A model generated the notes under the pieces. The model worked only from the letters and a program-made list of their open reading frames with translations, searched no databases and had not been told where the DNA came from. The translations under genes and the position numbers were made by a program. From NCBI RefSeq assembly GCF_014163735.1, contig NZ_JACJDV010000005.1, forward strand, positions 62,001 to 126,000: a stretch of DNA of 64,000 nucleotides. Reading direction: 5' to 3'. Each line of letters begins with the position of its first letter. The first letter of the stretch is position 1. This DNA comes from Shewanella sp. SR44-3. GTDB lineage: Bacteria; Pseudomonadota; Gammaproteobacteria; Enterobacterales; Shewanellaceae. Shown here in pieces: positions 62,747 to 64,000 of this stretch.

Positions 62747-64000
62747 CTATGGTCGTAAAATGCCAAGTTTTTGCATTTTAGAACGTAAAGTACTTGGCGG
62801 TAACCCCAGTATTTTTGCGGCGCCTTGAGGGCCTGATATTTTCCAATTCAACGCAATCAAGGTGTGCTTAATATGGTTGGCCTGAGCCGTGGCTAGGCTC
62901 ACTAGGCTATCCTCTACTAACAGAGCGTTGTTTGCAGGCATAGCGTTAATTTCAAGCATGTTTCCTTGAGATAAAATGGCCTCTCGTTCGAGAATGTTTT
63001 GCAGCTCCCTGACATTGCCAGGCCAATGATAAGCTTTGAGCTTGTTGAGACCTTTAGCGTTTATTCCCTGAATTTTTTTAGCGAGCTTTTTGTTTAAGCT
63101 TTGCAGCATATGCTGGGCTAGCTCGTCGATATCATCTAGGCGCTCACGAAGGGCGGGCACGTTAATCGGGAACACATTGAGCCGATAGTAGAGATCCATT
63201 CTGAATAGACCTTGTTCGACCCGCTTCAGTAAATCATGGTGGCTGGCTGCAATTAAGCGAATATCTACTTTTATGGTTTCACTGCCCCCAAGCCGTTGAA
63301 ATTCTTGCTCTTGAATAACCCTCAATAGCTTGGATTGCGCTTCTGGGGTGAGTTCAGCAACTTCATCAAGAAACAGCGTGCCCAAGTGTGCCAATTCAAA
63401 TTTACCCTTACGCTTACTGCTGGCACCGGTAAAAGCGCCTTTCTCATGGCCAAAAAGCTCACTTTCTAGTAGCGAGGGGGAAAATGCGGCGCAATTAACG
63501 CTGATCATGGGTTTGTCTCGTCGGCGGCTTTGCTGGTGCAAGTTGCGGGCGACGAGCTCTTTTCCTGTGCCATTCTCACCGCAAATAAGCACAGTACTGT
63601 CTGTGTTAGCTACAAGCGCAATTTGTTGCAGCATGTGCTGAATCACTTGGCTACTGCCTGCGATACCAGTACTGCCATTAGTGTCAGCAAGGGCTTGTTG
63701 CAGATAGTGGTTTTCTTGAGTGAGTTGTTCAGACAAGGCTTGAACTTGACTAAGAGCTTGCCTTAATGCGTGCTCAGTTTGCTTTTGCATGCTTATGTCA
63801 CGAAATATCGCGATCACGCCAACCAACAGCTTATCCTGATAGACGGGAGTTGAGCTGTAAAATACTGGAAAGCAGCTACCGTCTTTACGCCAAAACACAT
63901 CATGGTTAACTTCACGGGCAATACCATCCTTAAGGGTTTGGTATATGGGGCAGCTTTCCTGCGGGTAAGGGCTGCCATCAGCATGACTATGATGGTGGCA
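62747..64000 (-). CDS. PAS-domain sigma-54-dependent activator (N terminus beyond window)
   Basis: The frame is open to the right edge, so the gene starts outside. The visible 417 residues begin in a PAS domain with [13 protein letters not shown] and [10 protein letters not shown], then [15 protein letters not shown] and [10 protein letters not shown], a short coiled linker, the AAA+ core (Walker A GENGTGKE, sigma-54 contact GAFTGA, Walker [11 protein letters not shown], arginine fingers near RLNVFP), and a Fis-type HTH ([20 protein letters not shown]). The CHHH cluster could bind metal or sense redox. It is an NtrC-class activator without a receiver domain and lies directly upstream of ccoG. 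Confidence 0.92.
   Translation of the reverse strand, partial: CHHHSHADGSPYPQESCPIYQTLKDGIAREVNHDVFWRKDGSCFPVFYSSTPVYQDKLLVGVIAIFRDISMQKQTEHALRQALSQVQALSEQLTQENHYLQQALADTNGSTGIAGSSQVIQHMLQQIALVANTDSTVLICGENGTGKELVARNLHQQSRRRDKPMISVNCAAFSPSLLESELFGHEKGAFTGASSKRKGKFELAHLGTLFLDEVAELTPEAQSKLLRVIQEQEFQRLGGSETIKVDIRLIAASHHDLLKRVEQGLFRMDLYYRLNVFPINVPALRERLDDIDELAQHMLQSLNKKLAKKIQGINAKGLNKLKAYHWPGNVRELQNILEREAILSQGNMLEINAMPANNALLVEDSLVSLATAQANHIKHTLIALNWKISGPQGAAKILGLPPSTLRSKMQKLGILRP

Overview
The window reads as a stretch of chromosome from a marine-type gammaproteobacterium, most likely a Shewanella. This is inferred from protein sequence and gene order: glnK-amtB, an FbpABC iron transporter beside a Dyp-type peroxidase, argR/mdh, folX-folE-folM, 5-FCL/6S RNA/zapA/ygfB/ubiH/ubiI/gcvTHP, and ccoG next to a sigma-54 activator. 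No database search was run; names rest on motifs and remembered family sequences.

Layout. 1-9.5 kb: the end of an unknown gene, glnK-amtB (ammonium), a lipoprotein with TPR repeats, aroG, an Atm1-like ABC exporter and a DUF5610 protein. 9.6-15.4 kb: an iron block, with fpr, a perfect 7-1-7 Fur box, fbpA, a terminator, fbpB-fbpC and a Dyp peroxidase. 15.4-21.6 kb: a LysR regulator divergent from a Rossmann-fold protein, argR divergent from mdh with an ARG box, a DCC protein and folX-folE-folM. 21.6-31.5 kb: a tandem-repeat array, 5-FCL, 6S RNA and zapA on one strand, with ygfB-ubiH-ubiI and gcvT-gcvH-gcvP on the other.

First accessory region, 31.7-39.6 kb: a compact SIR2-HerA-KTSC operon (SIR2-HerA is a known anti-phage module), then a lipoprotein, a Fic protein behind 24-bp iterons, a broken RelB/DinJ antitoxin remnant and an XRE regulator behind its own inverted repeat. 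Copies of a degenerate motif around TTTAACGCTGNNAGCCA mark the joins between these units.

39.6-54.8 kb is mostly housekeeping: a choloylglycine-hydrolase family amidase, a diguanylate cyclase, DUF3297, a LysE exporter, a DsbA-like protein, trmH, an RRF-like protein, a prolyl oligopeptidase, a P-type ATPase with a tandem universal stress protein, rlmG, and an MsbA-like ABC exporter.

Second accessory region, 54.9-59.1 kb: a frameshifted isoprenylcysteine-methyltransferase family gene, membrane-anchored and HEPN-like unknown proteins, a 50-residue small protein and a HigBA toxin-antitoxin pair. It is flanked by two direct copies of a small gene, one intact and one broken by loss of two 11-bp units. 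59.2-64 kb: fadD, ccoG and a PAS/sigma-54 activator. A well-formed -24/-12 promoter and an upstream inverted repeat lie between ccoG and the activator and suggest that the activator controls ccoG.

Five genes below 60 codons were read directly from the sequence (5783-5959, 51635-51760, 57695-57847, 58967-59125 and its broken copy at 56069). Several start codons were moved inward on the basis of ribosome binding sites, signal peptides or homologous N termini.
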